Position numbers and translations under genes: made by a program. A stretch of DNA of 64,000 nucleotides. It comes from JAGWBF01 sp965116325. Its GTDB lineage: Bacteria; Chloroflexota; Dehalococcoidia; Lucifugimonadales; JAGWBF01. Shown in pieces: positions 1 to 9,004 of this stretch (position 1 is its first letter; every line of letters starts with the position of its first letter). The stretch covers positions 992,001 through 1,056,000 of the forward strand of contig OZ220675.1 of NCBI GenBank assembly GCA_965116325.1. The letters are read 5' to 3'. The notes under the pieces are model-generated. The model made no database searches. It was given only the letters and a program-made list of their open reading frames with translations, and was not told the DNA's origin.

Positions 1-277
1 GCATCTGGGCCAAGCCAGCTTTGACTCTCCAAGTTCCTGTATCTGCCACCTTGTCCCTCCGTCGGGAAGCAGGACTCTTCGCCTGTCCCATGATTGGACA
101 ACTATCGTATGTGCCCGGATATGCACCTTCGATAGCTATTTGTGCTCAAATTATACGATGGCCCCTATGGTTTATCAATCTGCCCATGTTATCGTGGTAC
201 ACCTTTTCCAACACGGTGTAGAATTGGGTCTGCGCTAGCACCCCGGGGCACGGGAAACACGAAACAGGGAGCGGTTC

Positions 278-2350
278 ATGGTTCCTCCAGGTGACATTTT
301 CGGCGAGCTGCACATTGCAATTGGCGTGTTCCTCGCCCTGGCAGCATCCATCGCCATATCCGGGTACGTCTTCCACCGGCGGGTCATCAGCATGATTCTG
401 CTGGGGAAGGGAACAGTCCGGTTCGACCAGCCGTTGAGCCGCCTGGTCAATTTCCTCACTATCGTCATGGCCCAGAGGAAGGTGCTGCAGAGAGTGTCCT
501 TGAGGGACCGGGCGGGCCTGAGTCACATCTTCGTCTTCTGGGGTTTCCTTTCCTTCTTCCTGAGCTACCTGTTATTCATATTTGGAGATGCGGCCTGGAG
601 CCACTTCTCCGAGACCATCCTCACAGATACGGGTGTGCGGGTCTTTGCCAGCTACCTGGATGTGATAGCTGTGATCATCCTGTTCTCCCTCGGATGGGCG
701 GTGCTCCGGCGTTGGCTGGCCAAGCCCCACCGGTTGTCCTTCGACCTTACCCGCAGCCCCGATGCCATCATCATCGTTTCGGCCATATCCTCGCTGATGC
801 TGCTGACCCTTCTCACCGAAGCCTTCTACACCGCCAAGGCCTCCTACATTCCTGTTTCTGAGATCAGCCCCCATGCCGATGCCCTGGTGGGCGGCGCCAT
901 AGGCAACTGGCTTGTGGACCTGGGGCTGGGCTTCAGCGCGGCCGATACCCTGCAGGGACTCTTCTGGTGGCTCCACCTCCTGGTCATCCTGGGATTCTCC
1001 ATATACATCCCCTTCTCCAAGCACATGCACATGGTGGCCGCTCCCCTGAACGCTTTCTTCCGCTCCTTGAAGCCCAAGGGCGCCCTGGAGGCCATAGACC
1101 TGGAGACCACGGAGCATTTCGGGGCGGGCCGGGTGCAGGACTTCACCTGGAAGGAGCTGCTTGACGGCTACGCCTGCGCTGTGTGCGGGCGATGCACCAA
1201 CAGCTGCCCGGCCCACCTGAGCGGCAAGGTGCTGTCCCCAATGCACATCGTCGAGAACCTGAAGGACCATCTCATCGAGTTCGGCGCCCAGACAAAGGCG
1301 GGCGTGGATACCAGCCAGGAGCACCCCCTCATCGGAACCGCGATACAGGAGGAGGCGCTGTGGGACTGCGTCAACTGCGGCGCTTGCATGGAAGAGTGCC
1401 CCGTGGCTGTGGAGCATGTGCCCACCATCGTGAACATGAGGCGCCACCTGGTGCTGGAGGAGTCCAAGATCCCCGAGACGGGCATGAGCGCCCTGCTCAG
1501 CATGGAGCAGCGGGGCCATCCCTGGAGGGGGACCACTTATACGCGCACCGACTGGGCCGCCGACCTGGATGTCCCCCTGCTGGCCGACCACCCCGAGGCC
1601 GAGGTGCTCCTGTGGGTGGGATGCACCGCGGCCCTGGAGGGAAGGAGCCAAGCCATCGCCCGCTCCATGGCCAAGGTGCTGAAGGCGGCGGGTGTGGACT
1701 ACGCCATCCTGGGCGAGGAGGAGCGCTGCACCGGCGACCCCGCCCGCAGGATGGGCAACGAGTACCTGTACCAGATCATGGCCCAGGGCAACATCGAGAC
1801 CCTGAACAACTACGGGGTTAAGACCATACTCACCCTGTGTCCCCACTGCTTCAACACCATGAAGAACGAGTACCCCCAGCTAGGCGGCAACTACGAGGTG
1901 CTCCACTACAGCCAGTTCCTGGACCGGTTGATCGACGACGGCAAGCTGAAACCCATCAGGATGGTGGAGGGGAAGGTGGCCTACCACGACTCCTGTTTCC
2001 TGGGGCGTCACAACGGGGTTTACGACGAACCCCGGCGCGTTGCCAAGGCTGTGCCGGGGCTGGAGCTGGTGGAGATGTCGCCCAACTGCCGTCAGCAGGG
2101 CTTCTGCTGCGGCGCCGGCGGCGGGCACATGTGGCTGGAGGAGAGCCGGGGCACCCGCATAAACCACATGCGCACCGACCATTTCCTGGAGACCGACGCC
2201 GACACCGTGGGTGTGTCGTGCCCCTTCTGCCTCCAGATGCTCACCGAGGGCATCGAAGCCAAGGGCCTCTCCGGCGAGAAGCAGGCCAAGGACGTCCTGG
2301 AGCTGTGGGCGGAGAGCCTGGAAGTGGAACAGCCCTCTACCGAGGGTTAG
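278..2350 (+). CDS. Membrane-bound heterodisulfide-reductase-like Fe-S oxidoreductase
   Basis: A 690-aa protein combining a membrane module with two kinds of Fe-S module, as in fused HdrE/HdrD-like electron-transfer proteins. About five hydrophobic segments occupy roughly residues 11-245 (NarI/HdrE-like). Two ferredoxin-type cluster motifs follow, CAVCGRCTNSCP near 299 and CVNCGACMEECP near 364. Two cysteine-rich CCG-type domains come next: GCTAALEG near 448 and DSCFLGRHNG plus FCCGAGGGHMW near 570-612. The likely role is passing electrons between a membrane quinone pool and a cytoplasmic partner such as an acyl-CoA or lactate/glycolate-type dehydrogenase; the partner is not encoded next to it, so the substrate is unknown. 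A GGGAG sits a few bases before the ATG. The gene stands alone on the plus strand. Confidence 0.85.
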   Translation: MVPPGDIFGELHIAIGVFLALAASIAISGYVFHRRVISMILLGKGTVRFDQPLSRLVNFLTIVMAQRKVLQRVSLRDRAGLSHIFVFWGFLSFFLSYLLFIFGDAAWSHFSETILTDTGVRVFASYLDVIAVIILFSLGWAVLRRWLAKPHRLSFDLTRSPDAIIIVSAISSLMLLTLLTEAFYTAKASYIPVSEISPHADALVGGAIGNWLVDLGLGFSAADTLQGLFWWLHLLVILGFSIYIPFSKHMHMVAAPLNAFFRSLKPKGALEAIDLETTEHFGAGRVQDFTWKELLDGYACAVCGRCTNSCPAHLSGKVLSPMHIVENLKDHLIEFGAQTKAGVDTSQEHPLIGTAIQEEALWDCVNCGACMEECPVAVEHVPTIVNMRRHLVLEESKIPETGMSALLSMEQRGHPWRGTTYTRTDWAADLDVPLLADHPEAEVLLWVGCTAALEGRSQAIARSMAKVLKAAGVDYAILGEEERCTGDPARRMGNEYLYQIMAQGNIETLNNYGVKTILTLCPHCFNTMKNEYPQLGGNYEVLHYSQFLDRLIDDGKLKPIRMVEGKVAYHDSCFLGRHNGVYDEPRRVAKAVPGLELVEMSPNCRQQGFCCGAGGGHMWLEESRGTRINHMRTDHFLETDADTVGVSCPFCLQMLTEGIEAKGLSGEKQAKDVLELWAESLEVEQPSTEG

Positions 2351-2356
2351 TCCCCC

Positions 2357-2470
2357 CTACTCGCCCCTTAGCTCGCGCTTGAGAACCTTGCCCAGGGGGT
2401 TGCGGGGAAGCTCATCGACAAACGCGGCGCGTACGGCATGGGATGCCCGGGATCTGAGCTCGGGGTCCCT
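2357..2470 (-). pseudogene. Relic of the 3' end of an acyl-CoA synthetase gene
   Basis: Read on the minus strand, this stretch encodes the last ~37 residues of an AMP-forming ligase, including FVDELPRNPLGKVLKRELRG followed by a TAG stop. An in-frame TAG lies immediately upstream (2471-2473), so no complete gene exists. The sequence is close to the 3' end of the intact acyl-CoA synthetase at 3237-4781, whose last residues are almost identical. It begins 7 bp after the preceding gene's stop. The interval between the relic and the intact gene holds a toxin-antitoxin pair, which suggests duplication followed by deletion, or insertion of the pair with target duplication. Confidence 0.7.
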
Positions 2471-2507
2471 CTAAGCCCTTAAGTCTCTCGGAGTTAGACT
2501 GACTCTC

Positions 2508-2915
2508 CTAAGCCGCCGGATTACCTACGCCCTCCCGAGCAGTAGCAGCTGCCAAGGCAGTGTCAAGGGTCGCCAATGTAGCATCGTGACGAATTGCTGT
2601 CTCCAGGTATGCAGCATCGTAAATGGTCAGGCGGTGCCGACGTGCCAAATTCAGTGTGTCAGCCTCTACATGGTTATGGTCAGACTGAAACTGAAGCTCG
2701 CCTAAGCGTCGAAGGAATAGTTGTGTTCCTTCACTGTCAATGCGCCCACTAACCTCTGCCCCGATGAGGACGTTGCGAATCTCATACCAGAATATGCCGG
2801 GAACGATGCCTGTGTCGCTAACGATTTGCATCGCTACGGCATCGGCTGCTGAGCTTCCTTCCTCTTGTGGGAAACACCAGGCGGCCGCTATAGAGGCATC
2901 GATGACGATGGCCAT
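2508..2915 (-). CDS. vapC: VapC-like PIN-domain toxin
   Basis: A 135-aa PIN-domain protein. It has the family's acidic residues: Asp in VIDASIAAAW near the N-terminus, Glu in WYEIRN near 44, Asp in YDAAYLE near 99 and a final Asp in ATLDTAL near 117. PIN toxins of this type are Mg2+-dependent endoribonucleases that usually cleave tRNA or rRNA. The start ATG overlaps the stop of the upstream small gene as TGATG, giving a translationally coupled antitoxin-toxin pair. Length is typical of VapC. The RNA target cannot be read from the sequence. Confidence 0.85.
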   Translation of the reverse strand: MAIVIDASIAAAWCFPQEEGSSAADAVAMQIVSDTGIVPGIFWYEIRNVLIGAEVSGRIDSEGTQLFLRRLGELQFQSDHNHVEADTLNLARRHRLTIYDAAYLETAIRHDATLATLDTALAAATAREGVGNPAA

Positions 2916-3064
2916 CAGTAGAGGCCTTCGTTCCTCAATCTCCTGATCTCTTCCGTCGACACCTGCTGGCGCAGGTCCCGCTCGGCAAGCATCTGGACTA
3001 TGACGGCCATGCGCTTCGCCTGTTTCCTAGTGAGCTTCTGTTCCGCTTCTCTCTGAGTAGCCAT
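2915..3064 (-). CDS. Small antitoxin partner of the PIN toxin
   Basis: A 49-aa charged, mostly helical protein directly upstream of the PIN toxin, overlapping it by one base (TGATG). It is rich in Lys, Arg, Gln and Glu and ends RRLRNEGLY; no clear DNA-binding domain can be named. ATG at 3064 is preferred, with AGGA about ten bases upstream. A TTG at 3109 would add 15 residues. The antitoxin role is inferred from gene order and coupling, not from a recognised fold. Confidence 0.6.
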   Translation of the reverse strand: MATQREAEQKLTRKQAKRMAVIVQMLAERDLRQQVSTEEIRRLRNEGLY

Positions 3065-3236
3065 CGACGCAATCCTGCGTTCTTTCTCTCCAAAGACTGG
3101 ACTATACAACTCTCGGAATTCCCTGCCTATCTTACTCCAGCCCGCTCGCTAGAAACAGAGATTTAACGTTACTCCTGTTCACTAAAGGGTTGTGAGTGGG
3201 GCAGGAGTCCCTCCATGAAGGCCAGCGCCCACCCCC

Positions 3237-4781
3237 CTACTCGCCCCTTAGCTCGCGCTTGAGCACCTTGCCCAGAGGGTTGCGGGGAAGTTCGTTGACG
3301 AACACCACCGACTCGGGGCGCTTGAAACCGGCCAGCCGGGTCATGCAGAGCTCGATGACCTGGGACTCGGTGAGAGCCGGGTCGCGGCGCACGACGACCG
3401 CCCGCACCACCTCTCCCCACTGCAGGTCGGGCAAGCCGATAACGGCCGCCTCTTCAACGCCCGGATGGGCCATGATTACCTGCTCCACCTCCTCGGGGGA
3501 GACCATCTCGCCGCCCCGCTTGATGATGTCTCTCGCCCGCCCCGACAGGTAGATGTACCCGTCCTCGTCCCGGTACCCCAGGTCGCCGGTGTAGAGCCAT
3601 TCGCCCCGGATGGCATCGCCAGTGGCGCCCTCTTCATTCCAGTAGCCCTTCATGACCCTGGGCCCCCTGGCGACGATCTCTCCAACCTCGCCGTCTGAGA
3701 CGTCGGCGCCGTCCTCGTTCACGATCCGCACCTCCACATCATCCAGGGGCTTGCCAATGGAGGTCAGCCTCTTCAGCTTTACCTCCACCTCCTCGGGGGT
3801 GCCGGTCAGGTCATGGTCGCCGGGCGGGAGCATCGTGATGGTGGAGGCCGTCTCCGTCTGACCGAAGGCGTTGATGAAGCGGGCCCTGGGGAACTCTGCG
3901 ATGGCTTTGCGGATCACCGGCAGGGGCATGGGGGCGGCGCCGTAGGTGATCACCTCCAGGCTGGACAGGTCGAAGTCCCGGAATCGGTCATGCTCCATTA
4001 GCTGCTTGAGCATGGTGGGTACCAGCATGGTCCGCGACGGCCGCTCCCGCTCCACCAGGGTCAGCCACTCCAGGGGCTCGAACTGGCGCATCATCACCAG
4101 GGTGCGTCCCCCATAGATGCCTGCCAGCACCGACTGCAGCCCTGCGATGTGGTACAGGGGGACCGACAGCAGGTTGCGCTCCTCTGCGTCCGGGTCCGGA
4201 GGCTCTACGTTGGACAGCAAATACGAGGTGAAGCTGCGGTGGGTGAGCATAACGCCCTTGGGGACACCGGTGGTGCCTGCGGTGAACATCAGCACCGCCA
4301 GGTCTTCGTCATCGCCCTCCGGATAGAAAAGCTCATCCGGGGATGCTTTCTCCAGGACCTGCTCGTAGTCCTGCCAGCTCGCCGGACCGACGTTGTCCAT
4401 GCAGACCAGGTTGGGGGGGACCAGCCCATCGCCTCTCAGCTCCTCCACCAAGTCGATGTAGCGGCTCCCCGCCAGCAGCACCGACGGGTTAGCGGCTTCT
4501 AGGACTTTGGCAAGCTCCTCTCCCTTGAGTCGGAAGCTGATGGGTAAGAAAACGGCATCCAGACGGGCGGCGGCGAAGTAGGCCTCGACCACCTGGTTGC
4601 AGTTCACCTGGAGCACGCCAATCCGGTCGCCGCTTCCGACGCCCAGCTCAGCCAGCCCGTTGGCCAGCCTGTTGGACCGCGCTTGTAGGTCTTCATAGCT
4701 GAAGCGTTGGTCATCGAAAAGTATGGCTGTCCGGTCGGGGACGATGGCCGAAGCGATGGTCAAGCATTCAAGGGTGTTCAA
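3237..4781 (-). CDS. AMP-forming acyl-CoA synthetase (class I adenylate-forming)
   Basis: A 514-aa ligase that activates a carboxylic acid through an acyl-adenylate to its CoA thioester. The phosphate-binding core FTAGTTGVPKG lies near 169-179 and FGQTET near 308. The hinge and ribose-binding motif is YTGDLGYRDEDGY, followed by SGRARDIIKRGGE. The C-terminal catalytic lysine lies in NPLGKVLKREL. The start is a TTG that overlaps the upstream enoyl-CoA hydratase by 14 bp, so the two are likely one transcript for acid activation and beta-oxidation-type steps. Specificity (fatty, aromatic or cyclic acid) cannot be judged by eye. Confidence 0.9.
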   Translation of the reverse strand: MNTLECLTIASAIVPDRTAILFDDQRFSYEDLQARSNRLANGLAELGVGSGDRIGVLQVNCNQVVEAYFAAARLDAVFLPISFRLKGEELAKVLEAANPSVLLAGSRYIDLVEELRGDGLVPPNLVCMDNVGPASWQDYEQVLEKASPDELFYPEGDDEDLAVLMFTAGTTGVPKGVMLTHRSFTSYLLSNVEPPDPDAEERNLLSVPLYHIAGLQSVLAGIYGGRTLVMMRQFEPLEWLTLVERERPSRTMLVPTMLKQLMEHDRFRDFDLSSLEVITYGAAPMPLPVIRKAIAEFPRARFINAFGQTETASTITMLPPGDHDLTGTPEEVEVKLKRLTSIGKPLDDVEVRIVNEDGADVSDGEVGEIVARGPRVMKGYWNEEGATGDAIRGEWLYTGDLGYRDEDGYIYLSGRARDIIKRGGEMVSPEEVEQVIMAHPGVEEAAVIGLPDLQWGEVVRAVVVRRDPALTESQVIELCMTRLAGFKRPESVVFVNELPRNPLGKVLKRELRGE

Positions 4782-5535
4782 CTGCGTAGCTCCGGGAAGT
4801 TTTTCCCATCGTTCTCAAGACCAGCCTGGACTCCAGTTCCAGGGCAACCTCCATCTCCATTTCGGCGCCCCTCACCACAGCCTCCTTGGCAGACTGCAGT
4901 GCTCCCTGGTCCACCCGCAACAGGTCTTGCACCACTGCTTCTGCCTCCTGCAGCAGGGTCCCGGCGGGGACGACCCTGTTGATTAAGCCCATCGCCAACG
5001 CCTCGGCAGCATCCACCTCACGGGATGTCAGCAGCAGGTCCACAGCAGCCGGCACACCCACCGTCCTGGGCAGGGTCTGGGTGCCCCCGGCCGCGGGGAC
5101 CATGCCCAGGGCCACCTCGGGCATGGAGAACTTGGCGTCGTGACCGGCGATGCGGAAGTCGCAGAGCATGGCGATCTCCACCCCCGAGCCTATGCAGTAA
5201 CCGTGAATGGCGGCGACTGCCGGCTTGGACATGGTCATGAGTAGGCCCCACACATCCCGCTCCCAGCGCACCTCCCTGGCAACGGTGGGAGAGGGGGCTG
5301 TGCCGAACTCGGTAAGGTCCGCCCCTGCGCAGAAGGATGGGCCCTCCCCGCTGACGATGACAACCCTAACCCCCGGGTCATCCCCCACCGATTGGAGCAC
5401 CTGGAACAGGTCGTCGCGCATGGCTACGTTGAAGGCGTTGTGGACATGGGGACGGTTCAGCCCGATGTGGGCGACGCCGGCCCTCTTGTCGTAGATTATA
5501 GTGTCGAAGCTGCTCACTCCCAATGACTCCGTCAT
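4768..5535 (-). CDS. Enoyl-CoA hydratase/isomerase family protein
   Basis: A 255-aa crotonase-fold protein of normal length. Typical features are LNRPHVHNAF near the N-terminus, the oxyanion-hole region GEGPSFCAGADL near 65-76, and IHGYCIGSGVEIAMLCDFRIA near 110-130. Catalytic glutamates are plausible in MPEVALGMVPAAGG. Crotonases hydrate or isomerise enoyl-CoA, but the family also includes other thioester chemistries. It is the first gene of a coupled pair with the acyl-CoA synthetase downstream. A second, divergent paralogue lies at 6128-6895. Confidence 0.85.
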   Translation of the reverse strand: MTESLGVSSFDTIIYDKRAGVAHIGLNRPHVHNAFNVAMRDDLFQVLQSVGDDPGVRVVIVSGEGPSFCAGADLTEFGTAPSPTVAREVRWERDVWGLLMTMSKPAVAAIHGYCIGSGVEIAMLCDFRIAGHDAKFSMPEVALGMVPAAGGTQTLPRTVGVPAAVDLLLTSREVDAAEALAMGLINRVVPAGTLLQEAEAVVQDLLRVDQGALQSAKEAVVRGAEMEMEVALELESRLVLRTMGKTSRSYAVEHP

Positions 5536-5554
5536 GCCCGCCCCGGATTGCGAT

Positions 5555-6100
5555 TCAGGGGAGCACCGCCCGGCTGTAGATTTCGTCCAGGTCCACCTCG
5601 GTGTAGCTGGTGCCCACCTTCTCCAGGGTATGAGCGTCGCTGACGCTGAGCAGCAGCAGGCCGTGCTCCTCGGCGATAGCTTCCACCTGGGCCTTGCGGA
5701 TGTGCCAGTTGTGGCCGGGGTTAGCGATCTCTATGGCTTGGATCTTGGCATCCATGATGATGTTGGGAGTGTAATAGCCGGGATGGTTGTAGCTGCGAAA
5801 GACCTTGCCTCCAGGGAGGAACAGCTCCCCCATGTGGTACTCGTCGAAGGGGCTGCTGGGGGGACGCACGTTGATCTCCCAACCCGGGATGAAGATGGCC
5901 CGCCCGGGGAAGTGGGCGTCGGCTATCTCCTTGAATTCGAAGGGGTACTCCTTGTTGTGGTGGTCGGTTATGCCTATTCCATCGATGCCCATGGCATCGA
6001 TCTGGGAAATGACCTGCTCAACTATTTCTACGCTGGGAGGCACGCAGCCTGTGGCTTCCCAGATGTGGGTGTGCAGGTCCATCTTTACCTTCAAAGGCAA
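5555..6100 (-). CDS. PHP-domain metal-dependent phosphoesterase-like protein
   Basis: A 181-aa protein with the ordered metal-binding motifs of the PHP superfamily: DLHTH near 8-12, TDHHN near 45, a GWEI segment near 73, NHPG near 106 and SDAH near 155. These motifs normally bind two or three divalent metals in phosphoesterases. The protein is short for the family and carries no extra domain. It sits between two enoyl-CoA hydratase genes on the same strand, 19 bp from the next gene, so it is probably co-transcribed. The substrate is not evident; hydrolysis of a small phosphorylated metabolite is the conservative guess. Confidence 0.75.
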   Translation of the reverse strand: MPLKVKMDLHTHIWEATGCVPPSVEIVEQVISQIDAMGIDGIGITDHHNKEYPFEFKEIADAHFPGRAIFIPGWEINVRPPSSPFDEYHMGELFLPGGKVFRSYNHPGYYTPNIIMDAKIQAIEIANPGHNWHIRKAQVEAIAEEHGLLLLSVSDAHTLEKVGTSYTEVDLDEIYSRAVLP

Positions 6101-6127
6101 GCTCCTTGAAATACTGGCTGGGCCGGC

Positions 6128-6895
6128 CTACCGTCCGGCGAAGCGGGGGCTGCGCTTTTGCAGGAAAGAGGCGATCCCCTCAGCACGGTCTTCGGTGGTA
6201 TGGAGAAGGATGCTCAGGTCGGCCTCCAACCGCATCCCCTGTTCGATGGAACCGTCCATCCCTTTCAGCACCGCCTCCTTGGCATACCGGAGGGCAATAG
6301 GCCCCTTCCCTGCAAGGGCGCCGGCCAGCTTTGCTGTCGCATCCTCAATGTCATCCCGGGGCGCAACCCGGTGCACCAACCCAACGGCCAGGGCCTCCCG
6401 AGCACCCAGCACCCGCCCCAGAAGAAGCATCTCCATGGCCAACGCCCTGCCCACCAGCCGGGGGAGCCTCTGGGTGCCTCCGTCCCAAGGTACGATACCG
6501 CGGGACAGGTCGGTGATGCCGAGACGGGCATCTTCGGAGGCGACCCGCAGGTCGCAGGCCAGGGCTATCTCCAAGCCCTGGTCCATTGCATCGCCGTTGA
6601 TGGCGGCGATGACCGGGATGGGGATGCCCGCCAGGGTGGAGGCGCAGCGGTGCATCTCAAACCTGTGTCTTGGGTCTTCAACGAGGCTATCCCCGAGTTC
6701 TGCCCTGCCAACACAGAACCGTTCTCCGGCCCCCGTCACCACCAGCAAGTGCGCCCCATCCTCACTGACACGTTCAGCTACGACGCGCAGCTCAGATGCC
6801 ATAACATCGTCGGGGGCGTTGGTTCGGTCGGGGCCATTCAGAACGACCCTTGCTACCGGAGGGTCATAGGCGTAGGTGATTCTTGCGTAGGGCAT
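6128..6895 (-). CDS. Enoyl-CoA hydratase/isomerase family protein (second copy)
   Basis: A crotonase-fold protein of 255 aa from the ATG at 6895 (MPYARITY). The reading frame extends upstream to a TTG at 6955, but that would add 20 atypical residues and place the start on the divergent groES promoter. Family features include VVLNGPDRTNAPDD, an oxyanion-hole region around GAGERFCVGRAEL and AINGDAMDQGLEIALACDLR. The second motif has MDQG where many paralogues have IGGG. Some catalytic positions differ from canonical hydratases, so isomerase or other CoA-thioester chemistry is possible. It begins a minus-strand cluster with the PHP protein, hydratase and acyl-CoA synthetase. Confidence 0.8.
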   Translation of the reverse strand: MPYARITYAYDPPVARVVLNGPDRTNAPDDVMASELRVVAERVSEDGAHLLVVTGAGERFCVGRAELGDSLVEDPRHRFEMHRCASTLAGIPIPVIAAINGDAMDQGLEIALACDLRVASEDARLGITDLSRGIVPWDGGTQRLPRLVGRALAMEMLLLGRVLGAREALAVGLVHRVAPRDDIEDATAKLAGALAGKGPIALRYAKEAVLKGMDGSIEQGMRLEADLSILLHTTEDRAEGIASFLQKRSPRFAGR

Positions 6896-6948
6896 AGAGT
6901 CCCGAAGCCGGGGCGAAGGTGGGGATATGGTAAGTCGAAAGGTGCTCC

Positions 6949-6977
6949 TTGACAAGAAAAAGCCCCCAAATTATGAT
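6949..6977 (+). promoter_or_regulatory. Sigma70-type promoter of groES-groEL
   Basis: TTGACA at 6949-6954 and TATGAT at 6972-6977 are separated by exactly 17 nt. Transcription would start near 6984, just ahead of the CIRCE operator. The near-consensus elements fit a strong promoter held down by HrcA. Confidence 0.85.
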
Positions 6978-6991
6978 GATCGGTAGCCAAA

Positions 6992-7018
6992 TTGGCACTC
7001 GGAGACCCAGAGTGCTAA
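6992..7018 (+). promoter_or_regulatory. CIRCE operator (HrcA binding site)
   Basis: TTGGCACTC, 9 nt, then GAGTGCTAA. This matches the CIRCE consensus TTAGCACTC-N9-GAGTGCTAA with one mismatch in the left arm. It lies between the promoter and the groES start, the standard position for HrcA repression. hrcA itself is not in the window. Confidence 0.9.
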
Positions 7019-7057
7019 AATATGGGCCGAAATCAGGTCTTAGCGAAGGAGGAGACT

Positions 7058-7351
7058 TTGGTTAATTTCTCGCCTCTCGGCGAAAGGGTTGTAGTGAAGC
7101 CCTTGGACAAAGAAGAGGTCAGAGCCTCGGGGATCATCCTGCCCGACACTGTAAAGGAAAAGCCCCAAGAGGGCGAGGTTGTAGAAGTGGGGCCAGGACG
7201 GTCGACCGAGGATGGCAAAGGCAAGATCCCCATGGAGATAAAGAAGGGTGACCGGGTGATCTATTCCAAGTTCGCCGGCACCGAGTACAAGGATGGGGAC
7301 GAAGAATACCTGATCCTTAGAGAGAGCGATATTCTCGCCAAGATAAGCTAG
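7058..7351 (+). CDS. groES: Co-chaperonin GroES
   Basis: The 10-kDa co-chaperonin that caps the GroEL cavity. From the TTG at 7058 it is 97 aa, the normal GroES length, and begins with sequence equivalent to (M)VNFSPLGERVVVK. The strong ribosome-binding site AAGGAGGAG (7046-7054) points to this TTG rather than the in-frame ATG at 7022, which would add 12 atypical residues. A mobile-loop-like segment follows SGIILPDTVKEKPQEG, and the C-terminus is SDILAKIS. It is the first gene of the groESL operon, 15 bp before groEL, under promoter and CIRCE control. Confidence 0.95.
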   Translation: MVNFSPLGERVVVKPLDKEEVRASGIILPDTVKEKPQEGEVVEVGPGRSTEDGKGKIPMEIKKGDRVIYSKFAGTEYKDGDEEYLILRESDILAKIS

Positions 7352-7366
7352 AAAGGAGAGCGAAAC

Positions 7367-8983
7367 GTGGCTGGTAAGCAGCTTACCTATTCTGAAGATG
7401 CCCGGAAGTCCCTGAAGACCGGGATCGACACCTTGGCCGATGCGGTCAAGATTACTCTGGGACCCAAGGGTCGAAACGTCATTCTCGACAAGAAGTTCGG
7501 CCCTCCCCAGGTGTGCAGCGACGGCGTAACCATCGCCAAGGAGATCGAGCTTCCCGACGCGTTCGAAAACATGGGAGCCCAGCTCCTGAAGGAAGCCGCC
7601 AGCAAGACCAATGATGCCGCGGGCGATGGCACCACCACTTCGGTGGTCCTGGCCCAGGGCATCATCTCCGACGGCTTCAAGAACGTCGCCGCAGGCGCCA
7701 ACCCCATGGCCCTGAAGCGGGGCATTGAAAAGGCCGTCGAAGCCGTGGTTACCGAGCTCAAGGGAATGGCTTCCACGGTGGACAGCCGCGACCAGATCTC
7801 CCAGGTGGCAGCCCTCTCGGCCCACGAAGAGGAGATCGGCGGGACCATCGCCGACGCCATGGAGAAGGTCGGCAAGGACGGCGTCATCACCGTCGAAGAG
7901 TCCAAGAGCCTGAACGACGAGACCGAGTACGTGGAAGGCATGCAGATTGACCGGGGCTACATCTCTCCGTACTTCATAACCAACCCCGACCGCATGGAAT
8001 CCGTCCTCGAAGAGCCTTCCATCATCATCACCGACAAGAAGGTGTCGGCAGTGGCTGACATCCTTCCCACCCTGGAGAAGCTCCTCCAGATCGGCAAGAA
8101 GAACGTTGTGCTCATCTCCGAGGACCTGGAAGGCGAAGCGCTGGCCACCCTGGTGGTCAACAAGCTCCGTGGCACCCTGAACTGCCTGGCAGTGAAGGCC
8201 CCCGGGTTCGGCGACCGCCGGAAGGCAATGCTGGAAGACATCGCCATCCTGACCGGCGCCACCGTCATCAGCGAAGAGACGGGACGCAAGCTGGATTCGG
8301 CCACCATCACCGACATGGGCGAGTGCCGCAGGGTCTCCGCAACCAAGGATGAGTGTACCTTCGTCGAGGGGCGCGGCTCCGAGGAGAACATCAAGGCCCG
8401 CATCAACCAGATCAAGGCCCAGATCGAAGACACCACGTCCGAGTTCGACCGGGAGAAGCTGCAGGAGCGCATGGCAAAGCTGTCCGGCGGTGTTGCAGTG
8501 ATCAAGGTCGGAGCTGCCACTGAGGTGGAGCTGAAAGAGCGCAAGGCCAGGGTTGAAGATGCCCTGTCCGCCACCCGCGCAGCCGTGGAAGAGGGCATCG
8601 TGCCCGGAGGCGGAGTTGCACTGGTCAGGGCCCAGAGGGCCGTTGACTCCCTAAGCCTGAACGGCGACGAGGCCGTAGGTTCTTCCATCGTCCGAAGGGC
8701 GCTGGATGTACCCCTGAAGCTCATCGTGCAGAACGCCGATGGCGAACCTGCCGTGGTGTTGGAAGCGGTGCGAAACCAGAAGGATGACTACGGCTACGAT
8801 GCCGAAGTGGGTGAGTACGCCAACATGCTGGAACAGGGCATCGTGGACCCGGTGAAGGTCACCCGCTCCGCTCTGCAGAACGCGGCCAGCGTAGCATCCA
8901 TGGTGCTCACCACCGAATCCATGATCACCGAGATCCCTGAGAAGACCCCGCCTGCTCCTCCCATGCCCCCGATGGACTACTAG
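7367..8983 (+). CDS. groEL: Chaperonin GroEL
   Basis: The 60-kDa chaperonin, 538 aa, starting at a GTG with AAGGAGAG upstream. It shows the nucleotide-binding signatures TLGPKGRNVILD near 30 and AGDGTTTSVVLAQ near 86, the GGG-containing segment GIVPGGGVALVRA near 410, and all three domains in full. The C-terminal tail is EKTPPAPPMPPMDY rather than the GGM-repeat tail of proteobacterial GroEL; proline-methionine tails of this kind occur in Chloroflexota and some Gram-positive groups. It folds cytosolic proteins with GroES. An intrinsic terminator follows. Confidence 0.97.
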   Translation: MAGKQLTYSEDARKSLKTGIDTLADAVKITLGPKGRNVILDKKFGPPQVCSDGVTIAKEIELPDAFENMGAQLLKEAASKTNDAAGDGTTTSVVLAQGIISDGFKNVAAGANPMALKRGIEKAVEAVVTELKGMASTVDSRDQISQVAALSAHEEEIGGTIADAMEKVGKDGVITVEESKSLNDETEYVEGMQIDRGYISPYFITNPDRMESVLEEPSIIITDKKVSAVADILPTLEKLLQIGKKNVVLISEDLEGEALATLVVNKLRGTLNCLAVKAPGFGDRRKAMLEDIAILTGATVISEETGRKLDSATITDMGECRRVSATKDECTFVEGRGSEENIKARINQIKAQIEDTTSEFDREKLQERMAKLSGGVAVIKVGAATEVELKERKARVEDALSATRAAVEEGIVPGGGVALVRAQRAVDSLSLNGDEAVGSSIVRRALDVPLKLIVQNADGEPAVVLEAVRNQKDDYGYDAEVGEYANMLEQGIVDPVKVTRSALQNAASVASMVLTTESMITEIPEKTPPAPPMPPMDY

Positions 8984-9004
8984 CAAACACGGGAACCAGG
9001 TAAG

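Noticed and set aside
572..1846. 424-aa minus-strand frame opposite the first gene
   Set aside because: It is a codon-bias shadow of the Fe-S oxidoreductase, which has clear cluster motifs.
7022..7057. ATG start of groES at 7022
   Set aside because: It would add 12 residues overlapping the leader, and the strong ribosome-binding site lies after it, next to the TTG at 7058.
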